From Oceanobacillus massiliensis str. N'diop (lineage in GTDB: Bacteria; Bacillota; Bacilli; Bacillales; Amphibacillaceae), in NCBI RefSeq assembly GCF_000285495.1, contig NZ_HE610976.1, forward strand, positions 92,563 through 150,962: 58,400 bases of DNA, in the 5' to 3' direction. Made by a program: the position numbers and the translations under genes. A model generated the notes under the pieces. The model was not told the DNA's origin and ran no database searches. It saw only the letters and a list, made by a program, of their open reading frames with translations. Shown piece after piece: positions 1 through 8,804 of the stretch; within the stretch, counting starts at the first letter, position 1; each line of letters starts with the position of its first letter.

Positions 1-196
1 TCGCGTCAACTGAATAAATTAATCGAAACATCGTTAACTACCAACAATCATTTAGAAAACAGCCAAATTTTAAAAGACGGTATCCATCTACCTTTTACTA
101 TAATCCAAATTCTGATATTTCGCAATAAATTTAATTAACATTTTTGTAAAGGCTTTCTTATCTAAGTCTATATTCGATTATTTCACTGGTTTTAAA

Positions 197-240
197 AAAC
201 CGTAATCATTACTGTTTACAAATCGGAACCATTACGTTAA
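197..240 (+). promoter_or_regulatory. Two tandem Zur operator boxes upstream of znuA
   Basis: Two 21-bp sites at 197-217 and 220-240 each resemble the Bacillus Zur box, whose 7-1-7 core is TCGTAATnATTACGA. The first reads CCGTAATCATTACTG in its core and the second TCGGAACCATTACGT. They lie about 50-90 bp before the znuA start, where a Zur repressor would block the promoter when zinc is sufficient. The operon downstream ends with a Fur-family regulator gene, which fits autoregulation. The rest of 1-196 is AT-rich and shows no gene I can support. Confidence 0.75.
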
Positions 241-287
241 GATATTATACGATAAACATTGATAATATATATGAGAGGAATAAACAG

Positions 288-1256
288 ATGCAAATCTATA
301 AACATATAATTCTGGTATTATTAACATTCATTTTGCTTGCAGGATGTGCATCCGCTAATGAAACGGAGAGCGAAGGACTGGAAATCTATACTTCCGTCTA
401 TCCGATCGAGTATGCCGTTGAACGAATTGCCGGGGAAACCGCCACCGTTAAAACCGTTTACCCTCCTGGAGTAGATGCACATACCTATGAGCCTACTACA
501 AAGGATATGACAGGAATTGCAGATAGTGATGCATTTATCTATATGGGTGCGGGAATGGAGGGTTTTGCAGAAACTGCTGCAGATGCGCTAGCTTCTCAAA
601 ATGTGAGTCTAATAGAACTCGGACAGCATGAGGAACTTTTCCATACAGATGGTGGCAGCGAGCACGCTCATGAGACTGAAAATAACCATCAAGAAAGTGA
701 AGAAGTCGCTTCTCATGATGGACACAATCATGGCGATCATGATCCCCACATCTGGATTGATCCATTGCGCATGTCCCAAATGGCAGAAATCATCAAGGAT
801 GAACTTATCGAAATTAACCCTGAAGATGAAGCTCTTTATAATGAAAACTTTGCCGCACTGGAAGCTGAACTCCATGAATTGGACGAAAACTATACGGAAG
901 TGCTTGAAGCGAAGGAAAATAAACATATCCTTGTATCACATGCTGCATATGGATATTGGGAAGAAAGATACGGAACCGAACAGATTTCCATCAACGGTCT
1001 TTCTTCGAGCAATGAAGCATCCCAAAAAGAGCTGACCGAAATAATTGATCAGGCTAAAGAATATGGACTGGAATATATCATCTTTGAACAAAACGGTTCA
1101 ACTAATGTTTCTAAGATCATCCAGCAGGAAATTGGCGCCGAATCCTTAGTGATTCACAACCTATCTGTTTTAACGGAAGAAGATATTGATAATAATGAAG
1201 ACTATATGTCTATCATGAATCAAAACTTGGAAATTCTGGATAAAGCTATGAAATAA
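288..1256 (+). CDS. znuA: Zinc ABC transporter substrate-binding lipoprotein (ZnuA/AdcA type)
   Basis: This 322-residue protein captures zinc outside the membrane for the ZnuBC permease. The N-terminus is a lipoprotein signal with lipobox LAGC (Cys near residue 20). It has the fold typical of cluster A-I binding proteins: a Tyr-Pro-rich start, a His ligand in the VDAHTYEP region, then a long His/Asp/Glu-rich loop (about residues 125-155) typical of zinc-specific members, followed by HDPHIWIDP and a C-terminal half with the conserved VSHAAYGYW motif. SD gagagga precedes the ATG. Two Zur boxes lie upstream and znuC, znuB and zur follow on the same strand, so zinc is much more likely than manganese. 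Confidence 0.93.
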   Translation: MQIYKHIILVLLTFILLAGCASANETESEGLEIYTSVYPIEYAVERIAGETATVKTVYPPGVDAHTYEPTTKDMTGIADSDAFIYMGAGMEGFAETAADALASQNVSLIELGQHEELFHTDGGSEHAHETENNHQESEEVASHDGHNHGDHDPHIWIDPLRMSQMAEIIKDELIEINPEDEALYNENFAALEAELHELDENYTEVLEAKENKHILVSHAAYGYWEERYGTEQISINGLSSSNEASQKELTEIIDQAKEYGLEYIIFEQNGSTNVSKIIQQEIGAESLVIHNLSVLTEEDIDNNEDYMSIMNQNLEILDKAMK

Positions 1257-1330
1257 GTTTCAGGAGGCATCTAACGTAGTGCAGATGCTTCCTTATTCTT
1301 TTCAAGTCGATATTAGAGTGAGGTGTTATG

Positions 1331-2086
1331 ATGACAAAACCAGTTGTATCAATGGAAAACATAAGCTACAGCTATGAAAATAAAGACGTTCTGCATGCAA
1401 TTAACTTTGAAGTTCCTCAAGGAGCTTTTATGGGGCTGGTCGGCCCTAACGGCGGTGGAAAGACAACCTTGATTAAATTGATTCTTGGACTATTGAAGCC
1501 AGATCAGGGTGCCATCCATATTTTTGATGAACCTGTTGATAAAATGAAAGACAGAAACAAGATCGGTTTTGTATCACAAAAAGCGAATTCCTTTAACAAG
1601 GGCTTTCCAGCAACCGTCTATGAGGTGGTTTCCTCAGGGCTGACTGCCAAGATAGGATACTTCAAGTTTTTTAATAAAACCCATAAGGAAAAAATACTCC
1701 AGGCACTTGATCAGGTTGGCATGCTGGAATATGCCTATGAGAATATTGGCAATCTATCCGGTGGACAGCAGCAGCGTATTTTCATTGCCCGTTCGCTGGT
1801 TAGCGACCCGGAATTAATTATTCTCGATGAGCCCACTGTCGGCATTGATTACGAGAACGTCAAACGATTTTATGAGCTCTTGCATCAATTGCATCGGGAG
1901 CAGAATAAGACACTGCTTCTTGTAACCCATGATACGGGAACAATGACGGAATATGCTACAGACATTGTTTGCCTGAATAAAACATTGCATTTTCATGGAA
2001 ACCCTGAGGAATATACTTCCCTTACCGAAAGCGACCTGTCAAAATTTTATGGACATACCGTAAATATTGTCAGTCACCATCACTAA
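1331..2086 (+). CDS. znuC: Zinc ABC transporter ATP-binding protein
   Basis: This is the ATPase subunit of the zinc importer, about 251 residues and of normal family length. It shows a Walker A motif (GPNGGGKTT, residues about 38-46), the ABC signature LSGGQQQR, Walker B LIILDEPTVGID, and the H-loop His in LVTHD. It belongs to the metal-type ABC subfamily. Two ATG codons are adjacent (1328 and 1331); I chose 1331 because it sits about 5 nt from the gaggtg ribosome site, but 1328 is possible. It lies about 70 nt after znuA and just ahead of the permease gene. Confidence 0.93.
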   Translation: MTKPVVSMENISYSYENKDVLHAINFEVPQGAFMGLVGPNGGGKTTLIKLILGLLKPDQGAIHIFDEPVDKMKDRNKIGFVSQKANSFNKGFPATVYEVVSSGLTAKIGYFKFFNKTHKEKILQALDQVGMLEYAYENIGNLSGGQQQRIFIARSLVSDPELIILDEPTVGIDYENVKRFYELLHQLHREQNKTLLLVTHDTGTMTEYATDIVCLNKTLHFHGNPEEYTSLTESDLSKFYGHTVNIVSHHH

Positions 2087-2102
2087 TGTTGGAGGATCAA
2101 CT

Positions 2103-2954
2103 ATGCTAGCAGACTTTTTTCAATACGATTTCTTACGATATACATTTTTAACCGGATTGCTGATTGGCATCATCGCCCCCCTGCTTGGTACATTCATTGT
2201 GGTAAGGAGATTATCGCTGATTGCCGATGCACTTTCCCATGTAACCTTGGCCGGCATTGCCTTTGGATTAATGGCTGAGAAAAAGTTCGGTCTCATGATT
2301 GCTCCATTATACAGTGGCATGGTCTTTTCGGTTATTGGCTCCGTATTGATCGAAAAGCTAAGAACTGTTTATAAGGCCTATCAGGAGCTTGCCATCCCGA
2401 TTATTTTATCATCAGGTGTTGGTTTGAGCGTAATTTTCATTTCCATTGCTGACGGCTTCAATACAGAGTTATTTAATTATCTGTTTGGTTCTGTTTCCGC
2501 AGTCAGCCTTAATGACTTTTATATGATTCTCGGTATATCCATATTCATCGTTCTCATAGTGGCAGTCTTCTATAAGGAGCTTTTTACCCTTTCATTTGAT
2601 GAGGAACATGCAACCATTTCGGGATTGCATGCGAAACGGATTCATTTGCTTTTTATCATTCTGACAGCACTTGTGATTGCTGCTTCCATAAGGATTGTCG
2701 GTGTATTGCTTGTATCCGCGCTAATGACTCTCCCTGTTGCAGCCAGTATGCGCCTTGCCAAAGGCTTTAAGCAAATGATGTTCTTATCTATTCTCTTCGG
2801 TGAGCTGTCTGTTATAATTGGATTAGTATCGGGTTATTATTTAAGCATACCACCTGGAGGAACAATCGTAATGGTCTCTATTATCATTTTATTACTGGCC
2901 ATATGTATTAAAAGACTTAGTTCTAAACCGAAGAAAGCGAGGGATTTGGCATGA
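2103..2954 (+). CDS. znuB: Zinc ABC transporter permease
   Basis: This integral membrane protein of about 283 residues, with roughly eight hydrophobic segments, is the ABC-3 family permease of the zinc importer. It carries the typical motifs RRLSLIADALSHVTLAGIA and the late SALMTLPVAASMRLAKG. The frame is open from an upstream start at 2067, but the ATG at 2103 is preceded by a strong ggagg and gives the usual start of the family, so the earlier start, inside znuC, is unlikely. Its stop overlaps the zur start (ATGA), showing translational coupling. Confidence 0.92.
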   Translation: MLADFFQYDFLRYTFLTGLLIGIIAPLLGTFIVVRRLSLIADALSHVTLAGIAFGLMAEKKFGLMIAPLYSGMVFSVIGSVLIEKLRTVYKAYQELAIPIILSSGVGLSVIFISIADGFNTELFNYLFGSVSAVSLNDFYMILGISIFIVLIVAVFYKELFTLSFDEEHATISGLHAKRIHLLFIILTALVIAASIRIVGVLLVSALMTLPVAASMRLAKGFKQMMFLSILFGELSVIIGLVSGYYLSIPPGGTIVMVSIIILLLAICIKRLSSKPKKARDLA

Positions 2955-3364
2955 ATATAGATGAAGCCATCGACTTATTGAAGGACAAAGGATATAAAAC
3001 AACCGGAAAACGAAAAGATATTCTTGCTTTTTTTGAAGGGGCTGACGGCTATCGTACTGCCAAGGATCTGATTCATTATCTGGATGAAAGCTATGATGGA
3101 ATCAGTTTTGACACCATTTACCGTAATCTCCATTTATATCATGAAGTCGGCATTCTGGAGTCCACCGAATTAAATGGTGAAAAACATTTCCGGATGAACT
3201 GCACACACCATCACCACCACCACTTTATCTGTAATGTGTGCGGGAAGACAAAAGAGATTGAAGTTTGCCCAATGTCTGAGGTCCAGCGGTCACTTGCCAA
3301 TTATGCAATTGAAGACCATAAATTTGAAATCTATGGTTTATGTCCTGCCTGTCAGGGAGCATGA
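2951..3364 (+). CDS. zur: Fur-family transcriptional repressor, probably Zur
   Basis: This 137-residue protein has the Fur layout: an N-terminal winged helix (residues 1-80, with FDTIYRNLHLYHEVGIL as the recognition region), a His cluster HHHHHHF that holds regulatory metal ligands, and two CxxC pairs (CNVC and CPAC) for structural zinc. It is the last gene of a zinc-transport operon that has two Zur-like boxes in front, so a zinc sensor is the best call over Fur or PerR. The ATG overlaps the znuB stop. Confidence 0.88.
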   Translation: MNIDEAIDLLKDKGYKTTGKRKDILAFFEGADGYRTAKDLIHYLDESYDGISFDTIYRNLHLYHEVGILESTELNGEKHFRMNCTHHHHHHFICNVCGKTKEIEVCPMSEVQRSLANYAIEDHKFEIYGLCPACQGA

Positions 3365-3369
3365 GCAAG

Positions 3370-3747
3370 ATGAACCCTTTTCTTGCAATTGGCTTTGGCG
3401 GTATGATCGGAGCTGGAGGACGATATGGCATTTCGTTATTTTTTGACAATGCAATCGTTTTTCCTTATCAGACGCTGATCGCCAATCTGGCCGGCTGCTT
3501 TCTATTGACTTACCTAATGAACCATTCCTTCATTAAGTCCAGGCTGTCACCCGAGACATTCACCGCCATAACAACAGGTATTATCGGATCATTTACCACG
3601 TTTTCAACCCTTGCCGTTGAAACGGTCCAGTTATGGACCACCAGTACTTTCGCCGCCATCAGCTATATAGTGATTACGTTTTGCGGCGGGTTATTATTCA
3701 GCTTTTTCGGCTATCGATTATCAAAGGGAAAGCAGGTTATCGAATGA
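3370..3747 (+). CDS. crcB: Fluoride channel subunit FluC/CrcB (first copy)
   Basis: This small membrane protein (about 125 residues, four hydrophobic segments) is a CrcB/FluC fluoride channel, which exports F-. It has the family GGMIGAGGRYG motif near the N-terminus, the polar NLAGCF segment, and TGIIGSFTTFSTLAVET. The frame is also open from 3340 within zur, and there is an ATG at 3361, but ggag at 3356-3359 is correctly spaced only for the ATG at 3370. A second crcB overlaps its end by 4 bp. Such pairs in Gram-positive bacteria usually form a two-subunit channel. I see no fluoride riboswitch between zur and this gene. Confidence 0.9.
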   Translation: MNPFLAIGFGGMIGAGGRYGISLFFDNAIVFPYQTLIANLAGCFLLTYLMNHSFIKSRLSPETFTAITTGIIGSFTTFSTLAVETVQLWTTSTFAAISYIVITFCGGLLFSFFGYRLSKGKQVIE

Positions 3748-4088
3748 GTGTCGTTCTTGTGGCCATTGGGGGTTTTATCGGCAGTATTACCAGATACAGC
3801 CTCTCATTAAAATTTCATAAGCGATTGCTTGCTACATGGATTGCCAATATTACAGGATCCATGTTTTTGGCATTTCTGTTCAATCTTTATTTGGAAGAAT
3901 CGATCAATGATTCAGTCTGGCTGCTGCTCGGGGTTGGTTTCTGTGGTGCCTATACGACCTTCTCAACCTTCAGCAATGAAACCCTTTCCCTTCTGATGGA
4001 GAAAGATTACAGGCGTGCTGCTCTTTACGTCAGCAGCTCTTTTATCGTTAGTATTGGAGCCGTAATTGTCGTCTTTTTCCTATTCTGA
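3744..4088 (+). CDS. crcB: Fluoride channel subunit FluC/CrcB (second copy)
   Basis: The second member of the fluoride-channel pair has 114 residues and four membrane segments. Key motifs are GGFIGSITRYS, the Asn of IANITGS, and GFCGAYTTFSTFSNET. The start codon overlaps the stop of the first copy (ATGA at 3744-3747), giving a nearly one-to-one subunit ratio. The frame is open further upstream, but that region is the first copy in another frame. The two copies are divergent, as expected for a heterodimer rather than a recent duplication. Confidence 0.9.
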   Translation: MSVVLVAIGGFIGSITRYSLSLKFHKRLLATWIANITGSMFLAFLFNLYLEESINDSVWLLLGVGFCGAYTTFSTFSNETLSLLMEKDYRRAALYVSSSFIVSIGAVIVVFFLF

Positions 4089-4159
4089 TACATTATCCCT
4101 ACAAATTATAAATGTTTCGTGTATAATAACTGAGATACATTTTAAGGGGGGGCAAATAA

Positions 4160-5407
4160 ATGAGTAGAAAAAAAGGAATGTTGTTAGGAGTTATTGCTAC
4201 GGCAGGCTTTATATTATTAATTATTATTATTATGCAAAATGGCTTTACCAGCAGTCCTACAATTGCTCAAAAGGACTCAGAAACAGAAGCTGTACATAAC
4301 ATTGAAGAAACTGATTCACTGAAGGAAAAAACGGATGAGACGACGGAGGACGATGAAAAGGACAAGCCATCCTCCAAGGAGAAACTTGAAATAGATGATA
4401 AAGAAAATTCCGAATCAACGGAAACAGCGAAAAATTCGGCTGCAGAAGAAAAAACAGAACCTGTCACATTTTCCACTAAATATGTAGCCGTTTCTTCACT
4501 AAACATTCGTAAAGGACCGGGAGTTAACCATACTGTTATCGGTACAGTGGTAATCAACGAGGAAATAGAGGCAGCAGATCAGGCTACGGATGGCGGATGG
4601 GTTCAAATTAAAACAGATACACTTACTGGTTTTGTAAATTCCAAGTACATAGATGATGAAAAGATTGTTGGCCAAGAAGTTATTGCGTCCACACAACCTG
4701 AATCAAATAAATCAAATAGTAATGCTGGAGAAAAAGAAGAGGAGAATCAGATTAAGCCTGCTAAGGATGAGAAAAAAGAAACTGAACCTTCTCCACCTGC
4801 TGGGGAGCAAAATGATGCACAAAAGCTGAAAAGCATTGGAGGTAACAATCAGCTGATTTTAGTCACCGCCAATGGTTACAGCACCAGCTCGGCAAGGATT
4901 CAAACCTTCGAAAGAACTACAGAAGGAAACTGGAAGCAGTTAATGGATGTTTCTGGTTTTATCGGCAAAAATGGCTTCGCTGATAACAAAGTGGAGGGTG
5001 ACGGAAAGTCTCCCGTCGGTAAATTCACAATCGGTCATGCTTTCGGCCGGGCAGGAAATCCTGGTACTAAACTATCCTACAAGGCAATAACAGCAGATGA
5101 CGTATGGGTCGATGATTCCAATTCCACTCACTATAACAGCTGGCAATCAAAATCAGCAACAAACGGTCAATGGTCAAGTGCAGAGAATATGGATATTCCA
5201 TTATATACGCATGGATTCGTCATCAACTACAATACAGCTCGTACCCCAGGAAAAGGTAGTGCAATCTTTTTCCATATTGCTAACGGGCATACATTAGGCT
5301 GTACCGGTACAGCAAAATCCAATGTCATTTCAATTATAAAATGGTTGGATCCAGCAAAGAACCCCATTATCATCCAGACCCCGACAAATGGTCTCGGAAA
5401 CTATTAA
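4160..5407 (+). CDS. Membrane-anchored SH3 and L,D-transpeptidase (YkuD/ErfK-like) cell-wall protein
   Basis: This 415-residue envelope protein has an N-terminal signal anchor (residues about 6-26), a long Glu/Asp/Lys/Ser-rich linker, a bacterial SH3 domain (about 98-165, LNIRKGPGVNHTVIG and GWVQIKT), a second charged linker, and a C-terminal domain (about 225-410) that looks like a YkuD/ErfK L,D-transpeptidase. That domain has GKSPVGKFTIG, the His of FFHIANGH and the likely catalytic Cys in TLGCTG. The Cys context is not the classical SxGCIR, so enzymatic activity is inferred. SD aaggggggg precedes the ATG. The next gene is a shorter paralogue without the enzyme domain. Confidence 0.75.
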   Translation: MSRKKGMLLGVIATAGFILLIIIIMQNGFTSSPTIAQKDSETEAVHNIEETDSLKEKTDETTEDDEKDKPSSKEKLEIDDKENSESTETAKNSAAEEKTEPVTFSTKYVAVSSLNIRKGPGVNHTVIGTVVINEEIEAADQATDGGWVQIKTDTLTGFVNSKYIDDEKIVGQEVIASTQPESNKSNSNAGEKEEENQIKPAKDEKKETEPSPPAGEQNDAQKLKSIGGNNQLILVTANGYSTSSARIQTFERTTEGNWKQLMDVSGFIGKNGFADNKVEGDGKSPVGKFTIGHAFGRAGNPGTKLSYKAITADDVWVDDSNSTHYNSWQSKSATNGQWSSAENMDIPLYTHGFVINYNTARTPGKGSAIFFHIANGHTLGCTGTAKSNVISIIKWLDPAKNPIIIQTPTNGLGNY

Positions 5408-5499
5408 ATTGATAAAGAACTTGATTAGCTCCGCTTCTTTTCATTTTGATGCTATTTCATGTATACTACTTTTAGACATTTTTTTAGGAGAAGTGACAA

Positions 5500-5949
5500 A
5501 TGAATAGAAATAAAGGAATTATAATTATTATTTTACTAGTATTAATAGTTGCCTTCATTGCTTTTGTAGCGGTCATGCAGTACAATTTCATGAATCGCGA
5601 TTTCGATGATTCTATCCGCGCAAATACTATTGAGGAGACTATTCCAGAATCGGATGTGGAGACAGATGATTCAGATACAGACCTTACAGAATCTGAAAAT
5701 AGCTTGGAAGAGCAGAACAGCAGCGGGCAGGAGGAAGCATCTGAGGAAGCCAAATTCTCAAGTCGTACGGTAACAGTAGATTCCCTCAACGTTAGAAGCG
5801 GCCCTGGAACAGAATATGATATTACTGGTGTTGTAACACTTAATCAGGTAGTAGAAGTGGAAGATGACGGCAGCGGGTGGGTAAAAATTACCACCCCGGA
5901 TTTCACTGGCTATATAAATGATAAATATCTGAGTGATGATAACGAATAA
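5500..5949 (+). CDS. Membrane-anchored SH3-domain protein
   Basis: This 149-residue protein has an N-terminal membrane anchor (residues about 5-28), an acidic Ser/Glu/Asp linker (40-85) and one bacterial SH3 domain at the C-terminus (LNVRSGPGTEYDITG, then GSGWVKITTPDFTGYINDKYL). It is organised like the first half of the preceding gene, including the MxRxKG start and the acidic linker, but stops after the SH3 domain. A cell-wall binding or accessory role is likely, and the function is unknown. A strong terminator follows. Confidence 0.7.
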   Translation: MNRNKGIIIIILLVLIVAFIAFVAVMQYNFMNRDFDDSIRANTIEETIPESDVETDDSDTDLTESENSLEEQNSSGQEEASEEAKFSSRTVTVDSLNVRSGPGTEYDITGVVTLNQVVEVEDDGSGWVKITTPDFTGYINDKYLSDDNE

Positions 5950-5950
5950 G

Positions 5951-6000
5951 AGATAGGGATAGGCACGCTATTGTTGAGCGCACCTACCCCTATCTTTTTT
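5951..6000 (+). terminator. Rho-independent terminator after the SH3 gene
   Basis: A long hairpin pairs AGATAGGGATAGG with CCTACCCCTATCT (one mismatch or bulge) and is followed by TTTTTT. It also reads, less well, for the convergent gene that ends at 6008. Confidence 0.8.
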
Positions 6001-6007
6001 AAGCTGC

Positions 6008-6814
6008 TTATGCCAATACTTCCTGCATCACCTTTGTTTCTTCGTGGTCTAGCATGTTTTTAGGAATAATGTCATCAACTTCTTTGTTCATTTGGTTTGT
6101 TAACACTTTGGCTGCAGGTGCTTCTCCAACGACATAGGTTTTTTTCCACTTATGGTCTTTTACCATTTTGTCCAATTTAGGAGCAATGCTTTTATACCAT
6201 CTCTGTTGATTGGCTTCATATCTTGCATCAAAATAATCTTTCTGATTATTGTTATATGATCCTGCACCTACGGCAGCGCCGCCTTGCCGCGCTCCATGCA
6301 GTACTCTCCATGTTTCTTCTTCCACATCAAGCTCATAGGAAGTGGTTTTCTCCACATGGTTTAAATTACAATCAATTACCTTTATTTGATTTTGTTGTAC
6401 GAGGATAATCCCTGTCTTTGGATATGTTTCTTTCAGCTTACGAAATTGATTTAGTTCAGGGGTTTCTTGCCAGTAAAACTCATCTTCCAGTCGCATTTGT
6501 ACCTTATCTGCATACCAGACAACTTCATCTGCGGTTGCAAACACGATAATTCCTTTTAATAGCTGCAGTTCATTCTCTTTGATAAATTTCTTTACCTTGT
6601 TTTTCACCATTTGGAAGTTTTTCAACTCTTCCTTGTCATTTGATTCCTCTAAATAGCTTTCGAAATTCCGCATGCCGTTTTTGAAATGTATTTTCCATTG
6701 GCCACCCTGTTGATCTGGATCAGATGGATCGGTATTTAAGTACATGGTAAAGACTTTATTGTTTCCTTCCATGTTTACCTTCTCCAGCTCTTTCAGCTTT
6801 TCATGTATATCCAT
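6008..6814 (-). CDS. VLRF1/aeRF1-type release-factor-like protein
   Basis: This 268-residue soluble protein resembles the eRF1-related VLRF1/baeRF proteins of Bacillaceae, which are thought to act in ribosome rescue or peptide release. The evidence is the overall pattern: an N-terminal VFTMYLNTDP strand, a central alpha/beta region, a Gly-rich loop RQGGAAVGAGSYNN around residue 175-190 at the place where a release loop would sit, and a C-terminal VVGEAPAAKVLTNQM segment. The assignment is from memory of the family and not a search, so treat it as tentative. It is a single gene. The roughly 330 bp upstream of it (6815-7146) contain only an inverted repeat (6950-6958/7001-7009) and no convincing gene. 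Confidence 0.55.
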   Translation of the reverse strand: MDIHEKLKELEKVNMEGNNKVFTMYLNTDPSDPDQQGGQWKIHFKNGMRNFESYLEESNDKEELKNFQMVKNKVKKFIKENELQLLKGIIVFATADEVVWYADKVQMRLEDEFYWQETPELNQFRKLKETYPKTGIILVQQNQIKVIDCNLNHVEKTTSYELDVEEETWRVLHGARQGGAAVGAGSYNNNQKDYFDARYEANQQRWYKSIAPKLDKMVKDHKWKKTYVVGEAPAAKVLTNQMNKEVDDIIPKNMLDHEETKVMQEVLA

Positions 6815-7107
6815 AGAGATAGGATCCCTCCCAAAAGAAATTGTTCTTGTACTTTATCCTATATTGCATGAACATAAACCTATTCTAGCGTTTATTTAAA
6901 TCTAAATTCAGGCTAATATGCTCGATAAACAGCTTCGTCTGATTCCACTCCAGACGGTCATTTTCCGCTGGCCAGCTTTTTAGCCTCCTGATAAGCACAA
7001 ACCGTCTGGCGCTGGATTCATTTAGGCTGATATACATAATGCAAAAGACGATTTTTGGGCAGCTATCCAAGCGCTGCTCCTCATGAAGGCAGACAAACAT
7101 AAGAAAA

Positions 7108-7134
7108 AAAGGCAAGCCTTGTATGGCTTGCCTT
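7108..7134 (-). terminator. Rho-independent terminator of the CNNM gene
   Basis: On the minus strand AAGGCAAGCC pairs with GGCTTGCCTT across a short loop and is followed by a T run, just past the stop of the gene at 7147. Confidence 0.85.
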
Positions 7135-7146
7135 CGTGGGAATATA

Positions 7147-8442
7147 TTATATTTTTACAACTTTAATCCGCTTAATCTGATAGCCATCTTTCTCATCAAG
7201 AATAAATTCATGTCCATCGAATTCCATGGAAGCACCGACCTCGGCATCCAGATTGTTTGTAAAGAACCAACCGCCAATTGTATCCACTTCATCATCTGAA
7301 AGAAATATGCCAAGCCTCTGATTCACTTCTTCCAGATTTAGTTTACCTGACAAAAGAAGTGTTTTTTCATCAACCTCTTCAATATCAGGCACTTCATCTT
7401 CATCAAACTCGTCACGGATATCTCCAACAATCTCTTCCAATATATCTTCAACTGTTACCAAGCCGGCAGTCCCGCCATACTCATCGTTAACGATGGCCAT
7501 ATGAATCCGCTCTTTTTGCATTTTGAGCAAAAGCTGCTTAATCGGTGTTGCTTCAGATACATGTATGATAGGACGAATGAATTTCTCGATCGAATTCGGT
7601 TTATCATCATCCAATTGTCCAGTGAAAAACTCTTTAAGGTTTACCAGACCAATTATATTATCTTTGTCCTCATCGGCAACAGGATACCTTGTAAACTGTC
7701 CTTCCCGGATGATTTCAAGATTTGCCTCAAAGCTGTCCTCTTTTGAGAAATAAATCATCTCTGTACGAGGAACCATTATTTCCCTTGCAACACGTTCATC
7801 AAAATCAAAAATGTTATTAACATACATCATTTCTGATTGATTGATTTCACCACTCTTAAAACTATCCGCAAGAATTAGGCGCAATTCTTCTTCACTGTGT
7901 GATTCCTCATGGCCGCTCATTGGCTGTAAACCAACAGATCGTGATAAGAGTCGTGCTGAACCGTTCAGGAACCATATGAAAGGGAAGAGCAATTTATAGA
8001 ATAACATAAGAGGACGTGCTACAAATAGTGTCACCTGTTCCGCCTTTTGGATAGCCAATGTCTTCGGTGCAAGCTCCCCTACAACCACGTGCAGGAATGT
8101 TGCAAATGCAAATGAAATAGCTATTGAAAGAGTCGTAACAAGGGCTTCACTGATTTCGAATGATCCGAAAAGCGGATGCAGCATTTTCTCAAATGTCGGC
8201 TCTGCTAAGCGACCGATACCGAGAGCGGTAATGGTAATCCCCAGTTGACAGGCAGATAAATATTCGTCCAGATGGGTAACCACTTGCTTAGCATGTATTG
8301 CTGATCTCCTGCCACTTTCAATATGTGGTTCCAGTTGTGTACTTCTGACCTTTACAATCGCAAACTCCGCCATTACGAAGAATGCAGTCATTGCAATAAG
8401 TACAGCAACTGCAAGTAAATTTATTATGGTAACTATGTCCAA
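7147..8442 (-). CDS. CNNM/CorC-family magnesium exporter (hemolysin-C family, MpfA-like)
   Basis: This 431-residue membrane protein has a DUF21/CNNM domain with three to four membrane segments (residues 1-190, including QLGITITALGIGRLAEP), two CBS domains (about 210-335, VPRTEMIYF and MAIVNDEYGGTAGLVTVEDILEEIVG), and a C-terminal CorC/HlyC domain. B. subtilis relatives such as YhdP/MpfA export Mg2+. The start is TTG at 8442. The only good Shine-Dalgarno site is about 32 nt upstream and is separated from the TTG by a perfect 9-bp hairpin; that arrangement is described separately. Confidence 0.88.
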   Translation of the reverse strand: MDIVTIINLLAVAVLIAMTAFFVMAEFAIVKVRSTQLEPHIESGRRSAIHAKQVVTHLDEYLSACQLGITITALGIGRLAEPTFEKMLHPLFGSFEISEALVTTLSIAISFAFATFLHVVVGELAPKTLAIQKAEQVTLFVARPLMLFYKLLFPFIWFLNGSARLLSRSVGLQPMSGHEESHSEEELRLILADSFKSGEINQSEMMYVNNIFDFDERVAREIMVPRTEMIYFSKEDSFEANLEIIREGQFTRYPVADEDKDNIIGLVNLKEFFTGQLDDDKPNSIEKFIRPIIHVSEATPIKQLLLKMQKERIHMAIVNDEYGGTAGLVTVEDILEEIVGDIRDEFDEDEVPDIEEVDEKTLLLSGKLNLEEVNQRLGIFLSDDEVDTIGGWFFTNNLDAEVGASMEFDGHEFILDEKDGYQIKRIKVVKI

Positions 8443-8484
8443 TTAAGATCCTTGTGCCAAAGACACAAGGATTTCACCTCCCGA
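8433..8484 (-). promoter_or_regulatory. Leader hairpin and 11-codon leader ORF in front of the CNNM gene
   Basis: On the minus strand GGGAGGTG (8475-8482) is followed by a perfect 9-bp stem (8464-8472 with 8448-8456, loop of 7) and then by the TTG start at 8442. A TTG at 8468, 6 nt after the SD, opens a short frame M-C-L-W-H-K-D-L-N-W-T ending with TAG at 8433-8435, which overlaps the main start. The hairpin could bring the SD close to the main TTG, or the leader could couple translation to it. The sequence is certain; the mechanism is inference. Confidence 0.6.
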
Positions 8485-8761
8485 TTTTCTAAAAATTATA
8501 CATGTTTATTTTGGTTCTTTTCACGACGGTGATTCAACAATTGAAGAATAAAATAAATGTTAGAGTCATTGCTGAATCGTCTATATAGTTTTACCTTCCC
8601 ATCGAATCACCCACTTCCCTAATATGATTATAGTATATTTGAAAATATGAGTCTATATATAATGCCATTATTTAAGATTATTTGCCTGCTGTTCGATACT
8701 TGGAACACATTCAGCTGCCAAACGCTTCCCGGTTAGTAATAGTTAAAAAATGATAAATCTA

Positions 8762-8796
8762 AAAAGCAGCCAATAGCTGTACTATTGGCTGCTTAA
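8762..8796 (-). terminator. Terminator of the BCCT transporter gene
   Basis: The plus strand reads AAGCAGCCAATAG, a short loop, CTATTGGCTGCTT. On the minus strand the stem is followed by TTTTTAGA, downstream of the gene ending at 8805. The stretch 8485-8761 between this and the CNNM leader shows no gene. Confidence 0.8.
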
Positions 8797-8804
8797 CAGA
8801 GTTC

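Noticed and set aside
3340-3369. Upstream start for the first crcB gene
   Set aside because: It lies inside zur and lacks a placed SD; the ATG at 3370 fits both SD spacing and the family N-terminus.
6885-7115. 76-codon minus-strand frame between two genes
   Set aside because: No SD, atypical composition, and it covers an inverted repeat. No evidence for a protein.
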